From: an uncultured Acidimicrobiia bacterium
GTDB taxonomy: Bacteria; Actinomycetota; Acidimicrobiia; Spongiisociales; UBA5794
Reading direction: 5' to 3'
Length of the DNA stretch: 14,871 nucleotides
Assembly (NCBI GenBank): GCA_913031525.1
Contig: CAJWGC010000010.1
Span: 1 to 14,871 of the forward strand
Shown here: one piece after another, positions 1 to 7,234 of the stretch
Layout of the letters: each line of letters starts with the position of its first letter
Numbering within the stretch: position 1 is the first letter of the stretch
Program-made: the position numbers and the translations under genes
The notes under the pieces: model-generated
The model's input: the letters and a program-made list of their open reading frames with translations, nothing else
What the model was told of the DNA's origin: nothing
Databases searched by the model: none

Positions 1-1827
1 CCATGCCACAAGTGGATCGTCTATGGCCGATCCGAGCTGAGCCGTACCGGTCTTGCCACCCACAATTCGGTCTTCGACTCTGGCCCTCTTGCCTGTACCT
101 TTGGAATCCTCTACTACCTCGACCATCAGAGCCTGCATGGTCTCTGTTATCGCGGGATCGATAGCGACGTGGGGGGCCAACGGCTCGCGTGGTAATAACG
201 TAGGCGAACGCCAACCATCGCCAGCGAGAGCGGCGGCGACTGACGCCATGTGCAAAGGAGTGACGAGCACATTGGCCTGTCCAATGGAAGCTGCAGCGGC
301 TTCCGGATCACTTTCCGGTGTGGGATACGAAGCGGACGGTGTTCCTAGTCCAATTGTGTAATCCAGATTGAAACCAAGCTTGCGAGCGGCCTCTTGAATA
401 AAAGATTGATCGAGTGAGGCACCCAGCTGGATAAACGCCGTGTTGCACGAACGTAACAGCGCCTCTGAAAGATTCATCGAACTCGGTAACTTCGTCGCAT
501 TACCAAAAGTCTGCTCCCCTACCTGAATTTCCGCTGGACAATCGAGATCTGAGGTTGGGGTGTATCCGGACTCAAGGGCAGCAAGAGCAACTACCAGCTT
601 GAACGTAGACCCAGGCGGATAAAGTCCTGAGATCGCACGATTGAATCCATTGAGGGGTCGACTCACCGCAGCTCGGATATCTCCCGTAGCCACGTCAATA
701 GCTACTAGTGCGGCTGGTGTTTCTACATCATCCAACGCGACCTCAGCCGCTCTTTGCACATCGAGCGATAACGTCGTCGAAAGAGCCTCTGAAGGTCTCC
801 CCGGGAACGTATGCAATACTTCTTCTAGGCCGTCAGAGCCGACTTTTACAACATCGAGAGACGGATACCCTGCCAGAGCAAGTTCGTACAGACGCTCCAG
901 ACTAGACGGGGTACGGCCTACCAAGTTTCCCTCCCGATAAGGTTCCCCTAGCTCTTCCAGCAGCTCTGCCGTAATAGCGCTAGTGGTCCCGATGATGTGC
1001 TGCGCGAGCCCCTCGTCAACCGATGCCCTACCTTCCGAAATTCGAAATGCAATACCGGGAACGGGGTACAAGCCAGGTCGCACGTCGGGATAATCCTCGC
1101 GCGTGATTTCAGCTATCGGTAAGAACCAGTCTGGTTGAACATTCGGTGCATCCATGACCGAATCGACCTTGGCCGGATCTACATCCGTAAAAGTAGCGAA
1201 AGCCTCGCGGACGTCGGCACGAGATTCAACCCGGTTAGGGATAACGCCTGCACTAATCACAGGCATCGTGGTGGCGATTACCCTCCCATCAACATCAAGG
1301 ATCGGAGCTCGCTCAGGCCAGCGCCACACGATCGTGAGGCGATCTCCACTGGTCAGTTCTTCATGCAGAATGCCAGGAAACCAATCAACCAGCCACGACG
1401 CTCCGTCCCAAATCAGAACCATCTGCGTTTCGTACGTCCAAATACCCTGTCCAGCGACGTTTACGGCAACATTCACCGGCGCAGTCGCCCTTCCTCCTGA
1501 TCGTTCGGTAATCTCGCCGAGCAGAAGTTCTAGATCTGTTACTTCCAGATCGCTCATCCATCTCGAGTGTTGTCCGGAAGCAGAGAGATCCGTAGATAAC
1601 GCATCGATCGACGACCAGTCTGAATGAATCCAAGCTGTTAAAAAGGCCTGAGCTATTGGGCGAGGGTCAGCAGGATCAGCTAAAGGAGCAGTCGAAGAAA
1701 GCGTGGTCGTCAGTACCGCTGGATCAACATCTGATCGAGTAACAGAAATAATCAATGCCGCCGTCAACACTCCCGATACGATCACTCCGAGAGCAACAAG
1801 AACGATCGCGCGTCTCCGAAAAGCCAT
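1..1827 (-). CDS. Class B penicillin-binding protein (transpeptidase) with NTF2-like N-terminal domain, 3' end missing
   Basis: This is a membrane-anchored D,D-transpeptidase that cross-links peptidoglycan outside the cytoplasmic membrane. I translated the minus strand from ATG at 1827; the frame is open to the window edge, giving 609 residues without a stop. Residues 1-30 are a short basic stretch (MAFRRR) followed by one hydrophobic anchor. Residues of about 50-165 look like the NTF2-like MecA_N-type domain, and about 170-340 like the PBP dimerisation region. The transpeptidase domain carries all three active-site motifs: STFK with Ser407 and Lys410, SCN at 460-462, and KTG at 592-594 within GGKTGTAQ. 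Their spacing is normal for the family. Only the last few tens of residues should be missing on the left. The start has no clear ribosome-binding site, and TTG at 1830 is directly in frame, so it is uncertain by one codon. This N-terminal arrangement is common in Actinomycetota and Firmicutes PBPs. The function is firm, the exact paralogue is not. Confidence 0.93.
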   Translation of the reverse strand, partial: MAFRRRAIVLVALGVIVSGVLTAALIISVTRSDVDPAVLTTTLSSTAPLADPADPRPIAQAFLTAWIHSDWSSIDALSTDLSASGQHSRWMSDLEVTDLELLLGEITERSGGRATAPVNVAVNVAGQGIWTYETQMVLIWDGASWLVDWFPGILHEELTSGDRLTIVWRWPERAPILDVDGRVIATTMPVISAGVIPNRVESRADVREAFATFTDVDPAKVDSVMDAPNVQPDWFLPIAEITREDYPDVRPGLYPVPGIAFRISEGRASVDEGLAQHIIGTTSAITAELLEELGEPYREGNLVGRTPSSLERLYELALAGYPSLDVVKVGSDGLEEVLHTFPGRPSEALSTTLSLDVQRAAEVALDDVETPAALVAIDVATGDIRAAVSRPLNGFNRAISGLYPPGSTFKLVVALAALESGYTPTSDLDCPAEIQVGEQTFGNATKLPSSMNLSEALLRSCNTAFIQLGASLDQSFIQEAARKLGFNLDYTIGLGTPSASYPTPESDPEAAAASIGQANVLVTPLHMASVAAALAGDGWRSPTLLPREPLAPHVAIDPAITETMQALMVEVVEDSKGTGKRARVEDRIVGGKTGTAQLGSAIDDPLVAW

Positions 1828-1882
1828 CAACGTCCAACCACTCGATTAAGTAATGCCGGTAAGAAGAAGTACATATTCTCTA

Positions 1883-1888
1883 ATTATC
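1883..1888 (-). promoter_or_regulatory. Possible -10 box for the penicillin-binding protein gene
   Basis: Read on the minus strand, GATAAT lies about 55 bp upstream of the PBP start and differs from TATAAT at one base. No convincing -35 hexamer stands 16-18 bp further upstream, so this is only a weak candidate. Confidence 0.2.
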
Positions 1889-1994
1889 CTGCCTGATCTT
1901 CGTCCCCACTAAACCACTCTCTTGCCAATTATTGAGGGATTGGAGCAATCGAGGACAGTCGGTCCATCTAGAAAGGCAAGCTTCTGGCCATGCT

Positions 1995-2025
1995 GGTAGC
2001 CCTTCCCTCCGAGCGAAAAGCTACC
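1995..2025. repeat. Inverted repeat, 6-bp arms
   Basis: GGTAGC at 1995-2000 pairs with GCTACC at 2020-2025 across a 19-base loop. No T-run follows on either strand, so it is not an obvious terminator. It could be an operator half-site pair or chance. Confidence 0.25.
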
Positions 2026-2163
2026 GAAGTGACATGTCGCACGGTTGACGATGACAAGGAAATCGGATTCTGCGATAGTTGATGAGGGTCTATTAGAGCT
2101 TCATGTCTAAGGAAGAAAACAAGCGCACATTCGAATCAACGTGCAATAAAGCTGTACAGAGTG

Positions 2164-2187
2164 AAAAAGGCTCTGGAACCGCCTTAT
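2164..2187 (-). terminator. Possible rho-independent terminator after the methyltransferase gene
   Basis: On the minus strand, about 20 bp after the methyltransferase stop, AAGGC and GCCTT form a 5-bp stem around a 9-base loop. A run of T follows immediately (GCCTTTTTC). The stem is short, so termination may be weak, but position and T-run are right. Confidence 0.4.
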
Positions 2188-2206
2188 AAAACCAAGAGTC
2201 GCTTTC

Positions 2207-2884
2207 TCATGCTGCCGGACGCGTCCAAGCACGGACGGTCCAAACAGGCCTTGCTTTCCTATGAACCTCTACGAGGCCGCGCTGGCTCGGCTCGCCAAGC
2301 TCCTCTTCAGAGTGAATGAACGGATGGACAGAGCATCCGCGCCTAGCGTTCAAACGATTTCCGATCGCTATCAGACCTTTAGAGAGCAAATGGATCGTCG
2401 GATAACTGGCTATCAGCATATTATCCGTAGCATCCGCAGATACGCGTAGAAGATCTTTCCCCTTGTGGTAACAGCATAAAACGCGATTGAGCACCACGAC
2501 ATCGAAAGAACCCAATCCTCCAATTGCCTCAACACCGTCAGCAGCGACAAGATCAATCCGGTTCTGTAAGCCATCCTCTAAAGCGAGAGCGGCTGCAGCG
2601 TCCCGATACGACCGTGACAGTTCTACGTTGACAGCCATCGCTCCACCAGCTTTGAGCAATTCGAGCGACAATGCCCCCACACCGCCTCCGACTTCAAGCA
2701 CAGCAGCGCCGTTGATATCGATTTTCGTAGCCAACGAAAACACTCGACGTGATAACGCATCAAGACCTTGAAGGCGATATCGCTGGGCCTGCATCAAAGC
2801 CGAATCCCGGTTGAATTCCTTGCTATATACGTCGCAAAAGTTCGTGATACAGCCTCCGATTCGATCCAAGGTAGCGCCAATCAC
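2207..2884 (-). CDS. Class I SAM-dependent methyltransferase
   Basis: This is a 225-residue protein with a Rossmann-type methyltransferase fold. The SAM-binding motif I is VLEVGGGVGALS at residues 63-73. The acidic end of strand 2 is NVELS near residue 88, and LVAADG at 112-117 fits motif II. FDVVVLNRVLCCY at 127-139 is the motif IV/post-IV strand, with Asn-Arg where some relatives have Asp or Asn plus Pro. The N-terminal 55 residues are helical and could form the lid over the substrate. The start is GTG at 2884: a good AAGGA lies 6 bases upstream, and the nearby ATG is out of frame. The gene precedes the PBP gene and follows the OsmC gene on the same strand, with gaps of 379 and 93 bp. Nothing in the context identifies the methyl acceptor; a small metabolite is my guess from the size and the lack of a protein- or RNA-binding domain. 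Confidence 0.85.
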   Translation of the reverse strand: MIGATLDRIGGCITNFCDVYSKEFNRDSALMQAQRYRLQGLDALSRRVFSLATKIDINGAAVLEVGGGVGALSLELLKAGGAMAVNVELSRSYRDAAAALALEDGLQNRIDLVAADGVEAIGGLGSFDVVVLNRVLCCYHKGKDLLRVSADATDNMLIASYPTIHLLSKGLIAIGNRLNARRGCSVHPFIHSEEELGEPSQRGLVEVHRKARPVWTVRAWTRPAA

Positions 2885-2977
2885 TACCCATCCTTCGTAG
2901 TTCGTCGCGATTAGTCGTTCGTCTGAGTAGCCAGATCATTTGTCGTGGTCGCGGCACTTACCGTATTGGATAGGCCA

Positions 2978-3412
2978 TTAGGCAGTGAGAGTCGCATCGA
3001 CGGTTATCTCAACATTGCCCTTTAACGCGTTCGATACAGGGCAGCCGTCTTTTGCAGCAGCGGCTGCCTCGGAAAATTGATCGGCAGAAATACCCGGTAC
3101 ATCTCCTATCACCGTTAGCTTCATAGTCGTAAGGCTGAAACCGTCAGCAGTCTTACCGAAAGTAGCTACAGCACTCGTCTCAAGCTGATTCGGTGGAGTG
3201 TCGCCTCCAGCCAAGGTGCTCGAAAGTGCCATGTTGAAACATGATGCATGCGCAGCAGCAATCAACTCTTCAGGACTCGTGTGGCCATTGGAAGCTTCAG
3301 CGCGACTGGGCCACGATACCTGAAACGGAGCAACAGCTCGGCTGTCGAGCGTAGTAACTCCTGATCCGTTTGAAAGATCCCCCTGCCACACACAATGCGC
3401 ACTGCTATCCAT
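2978..3412 (-). CDS. OsmC/Ohr-family peroxide-reducing protein
   Basis: The 144-residue length is typical of OsmC/Ohr proteins, dimeric thiol peroxidases that reduce organic hydroperoxides. Both redox cysteines are visible: Cys58 in AAHASCFNMALS and Cys124 in KDGCPVSNAL. The conserved SPEEL acidic loop is at 46-50. The N-terminal strand pattern (VWQGDL, then GSGVTTLDSRA) matches the OsmC branch, whose members carry a stretch between beta strands similar to this, better than the Ohr branch. The ATG at 3412 is preceded by a strong AGGAGGAGC ribosome-binding site, so the start is secure. It reads away from the plus-strand MFS gene across a shared 100-bp upstream region with a palindrome at 3430-3437. 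This suggests it has its own promoter, perhaps thiol- or peroxide-responsive, though no regulator gene is present in the window. Confidence 0.93.
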   Translation of the reverse strand: MDSSAHCVWQGDLSNGSGVTTLDSRAVAPFQVSWPSRAEASNGHTSPEELIAAAHASCFNMALSSTLAGGDTPPNQLETSAVATFGKTADGFSLTTMKLTVIGDVPGISADQFSEAAAAAKDGCPVSNALKGNVEITVDATLTA

Positions 3413-3426
3413 TTGCTCCTCCTAGT

Positions 3427-3441
3427 TGTAACGCGTTGACA
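3427..3441. promoter_or_regulatory. Dyad (AACGCGTT core) with consensus -35 hexamer in the divergent promoter region
   Basis: The 8-bp perfect palindrome AACGCGTT (3430-3437) sits inside the looser dyad TGT-N9-ACA (3427-3441). It overlaps a perfect plus-strand TTGACA (3436-3441) lying 72 bp before the MFS start, and it is 15-29 bp upstream of the OsmC start. A repressor bound here could block both directions. No good -10 hexamer stands 16-18 bp downstream of TTGACA, so the promoter call is tentative. Confidence 0.3.
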
Positions 3442-3512
3442 GATCGTAGATGGAAAAAGACGGACGTGGGACGATGAAGCAAACCGCCCCGCGAAAAAGC
3501 TAGCGTCAGATC

Positions 3513-4676
3513 ATGCAATTCCCGGTGCCGCTCCGTCTGCTGTTCCTAGCTGTCCTGATCGTTAGCTTAAGCAGCCAGCCCGTGTTTCTCCTCGGCGCCG
3601 GCTTCCTGCAAATCAGCAACGAAATCGACTTGTCAGTAACCGGTCTTGGTGTGCTGACTGCTTTGTTCTTCTTCGTCGCGTCGATAGCTTCTCCTATCGG
3701 AGGCAAAATCGTTCAGCAAGTGGGCTGGCGCCTCTCTTTACGGGTGAACGCCATTATCTCGATTGCGGTCCTTCTGGCAATCGCATTATTCGCAAAATCT
3801 GTCTTCTCGTTTGGTGTCCTGCTATTAGCAGGAGCACTGATCTATGCGACTTCTAATCCAGCAGCCAACATGGTCTTATCCGAATACGTAGACCCGACTC
3901 GCCGAGCATTAATATTCGGTTGGAAGCATGCCGGGATACCTTTCTCGACACTCCTCGCTGGGCTTGCAGTACCCCTGGTCATCGTTTCAGCAGGTTGGCG
4001 ATGGGCATATGCAATCTCTGCTTTTCTCGGAATCATTGTGCTAGCTCTCATACCCAACAAGCCACTCCCGCGTTCGAATACGAACACTTACGATCCGCGT
4101 CGTCGAGTCGCCCCGATGTCGCAAAGACGGCTACTAGCTTTGGGCGCTGGTTCGGCCATGGCGACCTGGTCGGCTGTCGCGCTAAGCACGTATCTCGTTG
4201 CAGCTGCGGTGAACATCGGAATATCCGAGTCGATAGCTGGATACATACTGTTCTCAGGTTCTGTTGTCAGCATTACTGTGCGAGTTATAGCTGGCCGAAT
4301 AACCGATCGAATCGGAGGAACCGGTTTCGGCGGAATGGTCACTCTCATTGCATCTGGGGCGATCATCTTCGCTTTAATTCCGTTGGCATCCGGATGGCTT
4401 TTTGCAGTCGTAGTAATCAGTGCGTTTGCTACCGGATGGGGCTGGCCGGGTCTCATGACCTTCTCAGTCGTAAACGCCAACCCTGACTCGGTTGCCTCGT
4501 CTTCAGCCATAACACAGGCTGGAATTCTGATCGGGGCAGGCGCCAGTCCGCTGGTACTAGGTTGGGCAGCCGAGAACTGGACGTTCGATGCCATTTGGCT
4601 TATCGTCTCGGCAGCGCTCTGCGGAGCCGTGATTATTATTTCCCTGGTCGGTCAAGGGATGAAGAAACATACATGA
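3513..4676 (+). CDS. MFS transporter (first of two)
   Basis: This is a 387-residue, very hydrophobic protein with about 12 predicted membrane segments, the usual length for a major facilitator superfamily carrier in the cytoplasmic membrane. The loop after segment 2, GGKIVQQVGWRLSLR at residues 63-77, fits the MFS motif A position. SNPAANMVL at 114-122, FGWKHAGIP at 135-143 and GWRWAYAIS at 161-169 are the most distinctive parts, and all three have counterparts in the second MFS protein of this window. The ATG at 3513 is the first possible start, since an in-frame TAG lies 12 bases before it. Its ribosome-binding site is weak. The PLP-enzyme gene follows after 21 bp, so the two are probably co-transcribed. 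Substrate and direction of transport cannot be told; an organic acid or amino-acid-like compound would fit the neighbours, but this is inference. Confidence 0.9.
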   Translation: MQFPVPLRLLFLAVLIVSLSSQPVFLLGAGFLQISNEIDLSVTGLGVLTALFFFVASIASPIGGKIVQQVGWRLSLRVNAIISIAVLLAIALFAKSVFSFGVLLLAGALIYATSNPAANMVLSEYVDPTRRALIFGWKHAGIPFSTLLAGLAVPLVIVSAGWRWAYAISAFLGIIVLALIPNKPLPRSNTNTYDPRRRVAPMSQRRLLALGAGSAMATWSAVALSTYLVAAAVNIGISESIAGYILFSGSVVSITVRVIAGRITDRIGGTGFGGMVTLIASGAIIFALIPLASGWLFAVVVISAFATGWGWPGLMTFSVVNANPDSVASSSAITQAGILIGAGASPLVLGWAAENWTFDAIWLIVSAALCGAVIIISLVGQGMKKHT

Positions 4677-4697
4677 TGAATCTTATGTTGGAAGAAC

Positions 4698-5687
4698 GTG
4701 GCTGATAGCAAAACAAGCAGAAGAATCCCTCACCTCGTCCACTCAATCACCGAAACTATCGGAGCCACACCGCTACTTGAACTTCATAGGATCGTAGATC
4801 GCCAAGATCTGGACGGGCGTCTTCTACTCAAGCTCGACTATCTAAATCCAGGTTTCAGCAAGAAGGACCGGGTCGCTTTAGCGATGGTGCAAGAGGCCCG
4901 AAGAGACGGTAGCCTGCAGCCCGGACAAACGGTTGTCGAGCTGACCAGCGGGAACACAGGGACTGGTCTCGCCATCGTCTGTCGCTCTCTCGATCATCCC
5001 TTCGTCGCCGTCATATCTCGTGGTAACACAGTAGAAAGATCTCGCATGATGCAGGCCCTAGGAGCTGAAATCGTCCTCGTCGATCAAGCAGAAGGATCGC
5101 CGCCGGGCCAGGTTTCTGGAGAAGATCTCGCTCTTGTCGCCGAGGCGGCTGACCGTATCGTTGTCGAGAGAGATGCATTTCGTGCAGATCAATTCGAACT
5201 CTCCTCCAGCGCGAACGCGCATGAATACACCACAGGCCCTGAGATTTGGGAACAATCCGGAGGGACTGTAGATGCGTTCGTTAATTTCGTCGGTTCCGGT
5301 GGCAATTTGTCCGGAGTAACAACCTATCTTCAATCTGTGAAACCAGAGGTGCGTTCTTATGCTGTTGAACCTGCGGGCGCAGCCGTTCTAGCTGGTCAAA
5401 CAGTGACAAAGCCCAACCACCCTATTCAAGGAGGGGGCTACAGCATGACCGATCTGACTCTGCTGGACATCACCACCATCAGTGGTTTCCTTCAAGTCAC
5501 CGATAAGCAAGTTATCGAAGCGACCCGGCTCCTGGCTTTTGAGGAGGGTGTTTTCGCCGGATTCTCTACCGGTGCGAACCTCGCCGCAGCTATCGAGTTG
5601 CTGCAAGGGGACGAGGCAGGATCAACGATTGCATTGATGGCCTGCGACTCCGGACTCAAATACCTAAGCACAGACCTCTACTCGTAG
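4698..5687 (+). CDS. Cysteine-synthase-family PLP-dependent enzyme
   Basis: This 329-residue protein has fold-type II PLP enzyme features close to O-acetylserine sulfhydrylase and cystathionine beta-synthase. The Schiff-base lysine should be Lys56 in NPGFSKKDR (residues 50-58; usually NPxxSVKDR). TSGNTGTGLA at 83-92 is the substrate-carboxylate loop. GSGGNLSG at 199-206 is the PLP-phosphate loop, with Asn where CysK has Thr. QFELSSSANAHEYTTGPEI (165-183) and GFSTGAN (288-294) are also family hallmarks, as is DSGLKYLST near the C-terminus. The GTG at 4698 is chosen because GGAAGA lies just upstream; the nearby ATG at 4685 is out of frame and stops at once. Members make cysteine or do beta-replacement or beta-elimination on O- or S-substituted amino acids, and the sequence alone does not decide which. 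Pairing with an MFS gene 21 bp upstream suggests use of an imported or exported amino acid rather than housekeeping synthesis. Confidence 0.9.
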   Translation: MADSKTSRRIPHLVHSITETIGATPLLELHRIVDRQDLDGRLLLKLDYLNPGFSKKDRVALAMVQEARRDGSLQPGQTVVELTSGNTGTGLAIVCRSLDHPFVAVISRGNTVERSRMMQALGAEIVLVDQAEGSPPGQVSGEDLALVAEAADRIVVERDAFRADQFELSSSANAHEYTTGPEIWEQSGGTVDAFVNFVGSGGNLSGVTTYLQSVKPEVRSYAVEPAGAAVLAGQTVTKPNHPIQGGGYSMTDLTLLDITTISGFLQVTDKQVIEATRLLAFEEGVFAGFSTGANLAAAIELLQGDEAGSTIALMACDSGLKYLSTDLYS

Positions 5688-7234
5688 AGCGACCCGTCTA
5701 TCGCTTGAGCCTGCAGCAACCGCCCCTCTTCAGGAAAAGATCCTGCGTCCCTTAGCGCCCGTTTCATCACCTTGCCCGTTGAAGTCATTGGCAGACTTTC
5801 GACGACGTAATACATCTCCGGAACTTTGAAACTTGCCAGATGGACCTTGCAATAATCAGGCAGTTCGGTCACATCGATGTCAGAAGCAAGGATGACATAA
5901 GCCGCAATTTTCTCTCCCCAAGTCTCATCGGCGATACCGATCACTGCCGCCTGAGTAATAGCCGGATGGCCGACAAGGACCTCCTCGATTTCAAGAGGTG
6001 AGATATTCTCCCCACCTCGAATGATCATGTCATCGGCACGGCCACGGAGATGAAGATAACCTTCTCCGTCAATGTATCCGAGGTCACCAGTACGCACCCA
6101 ACGTCTCCCAAAGTTGATCAGCGGCTCTTCTTCAAGAGGCAGTCGAGGTCCAACTACGTAGACTTCGCCGACATGACCCGCAGCAAGTTCGTTTCGGTCG
6201 TCATCGATGATGGCGATCCGGATATCGGGCACTGGCGAGCCAACGCTATGCAGACGATTCTTGCTCACTTCTCCGTTCCGTACCGCTTGGTGATCGTGGG
6301 GAGTAAGTACGCACACCGTCCCTCCAGCCTCGGTGAGTCCGTAGGTGCTGGCAAAGTGGACCGAATCAGGAAACCGTTCGAGCGCTTCTTCTATAAGGGA
6401 TGGAGGCATCGGACCGCCGCCGTAGCTGAGCACTTCCAGCGGTAACAACCGACTCGGATCGAATCCTTCGCTATCGAGGATACGGCGCAACATCGTCGGA
6501 ACGACAAAAGTATGAGTAATGCCATCTCTCTCTATAGCCTTTAGCCAAGTATCAGCCTCGAATTGAGAATGGACTACGACCTTTCGCCCCATAAACACCG
6601 AACGGAGCAACCCGATTAATCCAGCAACGTGGAAAATAGGCATGGTCAATAATGTCGACTGTGCCGCGGTTTCGCTCGTAGGCAATGAAGTCGTTCCTGC
6701 TACATACGCAACAAGACTCGCGCTGTCGATAACGACCGGCTTTGGCGATGACGTTGTCCCACTTGTGAACAGAACCACATCGGATCGACCTATACCGCTT
6801 GAATCACCTTCGCTTCCTTCCAAGGGAAAGCCGTCGAGTTCGATGATCTCAAATCCCTCGGTGTCGAGTGTTCCGACAGAAGCTGCGATCCCACAGTTCG
6901 CTATCCGACGAGCAATCTCTTCATAACGATTCCCGACGAAGAAAGTACCGGTAACACGGTGATCCAAAATCTCCTCTACTTCTTCGATTTTCAACCGGAA
7001 ATTGAGGAGGGACAGCTCACTGCTAGCAAAAAAACTCGAATACACAAGCGCAACCGCGAGATCTGTATTGACTTCCATGATTGACATAGTCTTGGCGAGA
7101 TTCGGCGCGAATCGGACCGCTTCTGCCATGAGCGTTTCATAGGTCCAAGAGCGATCCTGATAACAAAGAATCTCACGCGTCGGATCCATCGCGCCAGGAA
7201 TAGACAGAAGATCCCAAAGCGGACCTGCGGTCAC
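5678..7234 (-). CDS. AMP-forming acyl-CoA ligase (ANL superfamily)
   Basis: This 518-residue ligase activates a carboxylic acid with ATP to an acyl-adenylate and then to acyl-CoA. The phosphate loop is FTSGTTSSPK at 156-165, where Ser-Ser replaces the usual Gly-x. YGGGPMP (271-277), STYGLTEAGG (296-305), RTGDLGYIDG (381-390), GRADDMIIRGGENISP (398-413) and the adenylation lysine Lys488 in TSTGKVMKRAL follow in normal order. The N-terminal region is short: between TYETL (31-35) and LNFRLK (77-82) about ten residues usually present are missing. It starts with GTG at 7234, inside the GTGA that also holds the stop of the CoA-transferase, so translation is probably coupled; GGAAGG upstream can serve as the ribosome-binding site. 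Its last 10 bp overlap the end of the convergent PLP-enzyme gene. The acid it activates is unknown; medium-chain and aromatic acids are both possible for this family. Confidence 0.92.
   Translation of the reverse strand: MTAGPLWDLLSIPGAMDPTREILCYQDRSWTYETLMAEAVRFAPNLAKTMSIMEVNTDLAVALVYSSFFASSELSLLNFRLKIEEVEEILDHRVTGTFFVGNRYEEIARRIANCGIAASVGTLDTEGFEIIELDGFPLEGSEGDSSGIGRSDVVLFTSGTTSSPKPVVIDSASLVAYVAGTTSLPTSETAAQSTLLTMPIFHVAGLIGLLRSVFMGRKVVVHSQFEADTWLKAIERDGITHTFVVPTMLRRILDSEGFDPSRLLPLEVLSYGGGPMPPSLIEEALERFPDSVHFASTYGLTEAGGTVCVLTPHDHQAVRNGEVSKNRLHSVGSPVPDIRIAIIDDDRNELAAGHVGEVYVVGPRLPLEEEPLINFGRRWVRTGDLGYIDGEGYLHLRGRADDMIIRGGENISPLEIEEVLVGHPAITQAAVIGIADETWGEKIAAYVILASDIDVTELPDYCKVHLASFKVPEMYYVVESLPMTSTGKVMKRALRDAGSFPEEGRLLQAQAIDGSLYE

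Larger units (their letters stand above)
1828..2206. other. Intergenic region without a recognisable gene
   Basis: This stretch of about 380 bp lies between the PBP gene and the end of the methyltransferase gene, both on the minus strand. I see no ORF with coding character, no tRNA cloverleaf and no insertion-sequence ends. It holds a possible -10 box for the PBP (1883-1888), an inverted repeat (1995-2025) and a possible terminator for the methyltransferase (2164-2187). The rest is unexplained. Confidence 0.5.

Noticed and set aside
53..1627. Several plus-strand ORFs of 60-160 codons opposite the PBP gene
   Set aside because: They are antisense to a long frame with all three PBP active-site motifs, and their residues show no domain, only Ser/Arg/Thr-rich shadow composition.
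1828..2206. A tRNA, small RNA or riboswitch in the long intergenic region
   Set aside because: I found no cloverleaf arms, no acceptor-stem pairing and no known aptamer pattern; only one short inverted repeat and one possible terminator are present.
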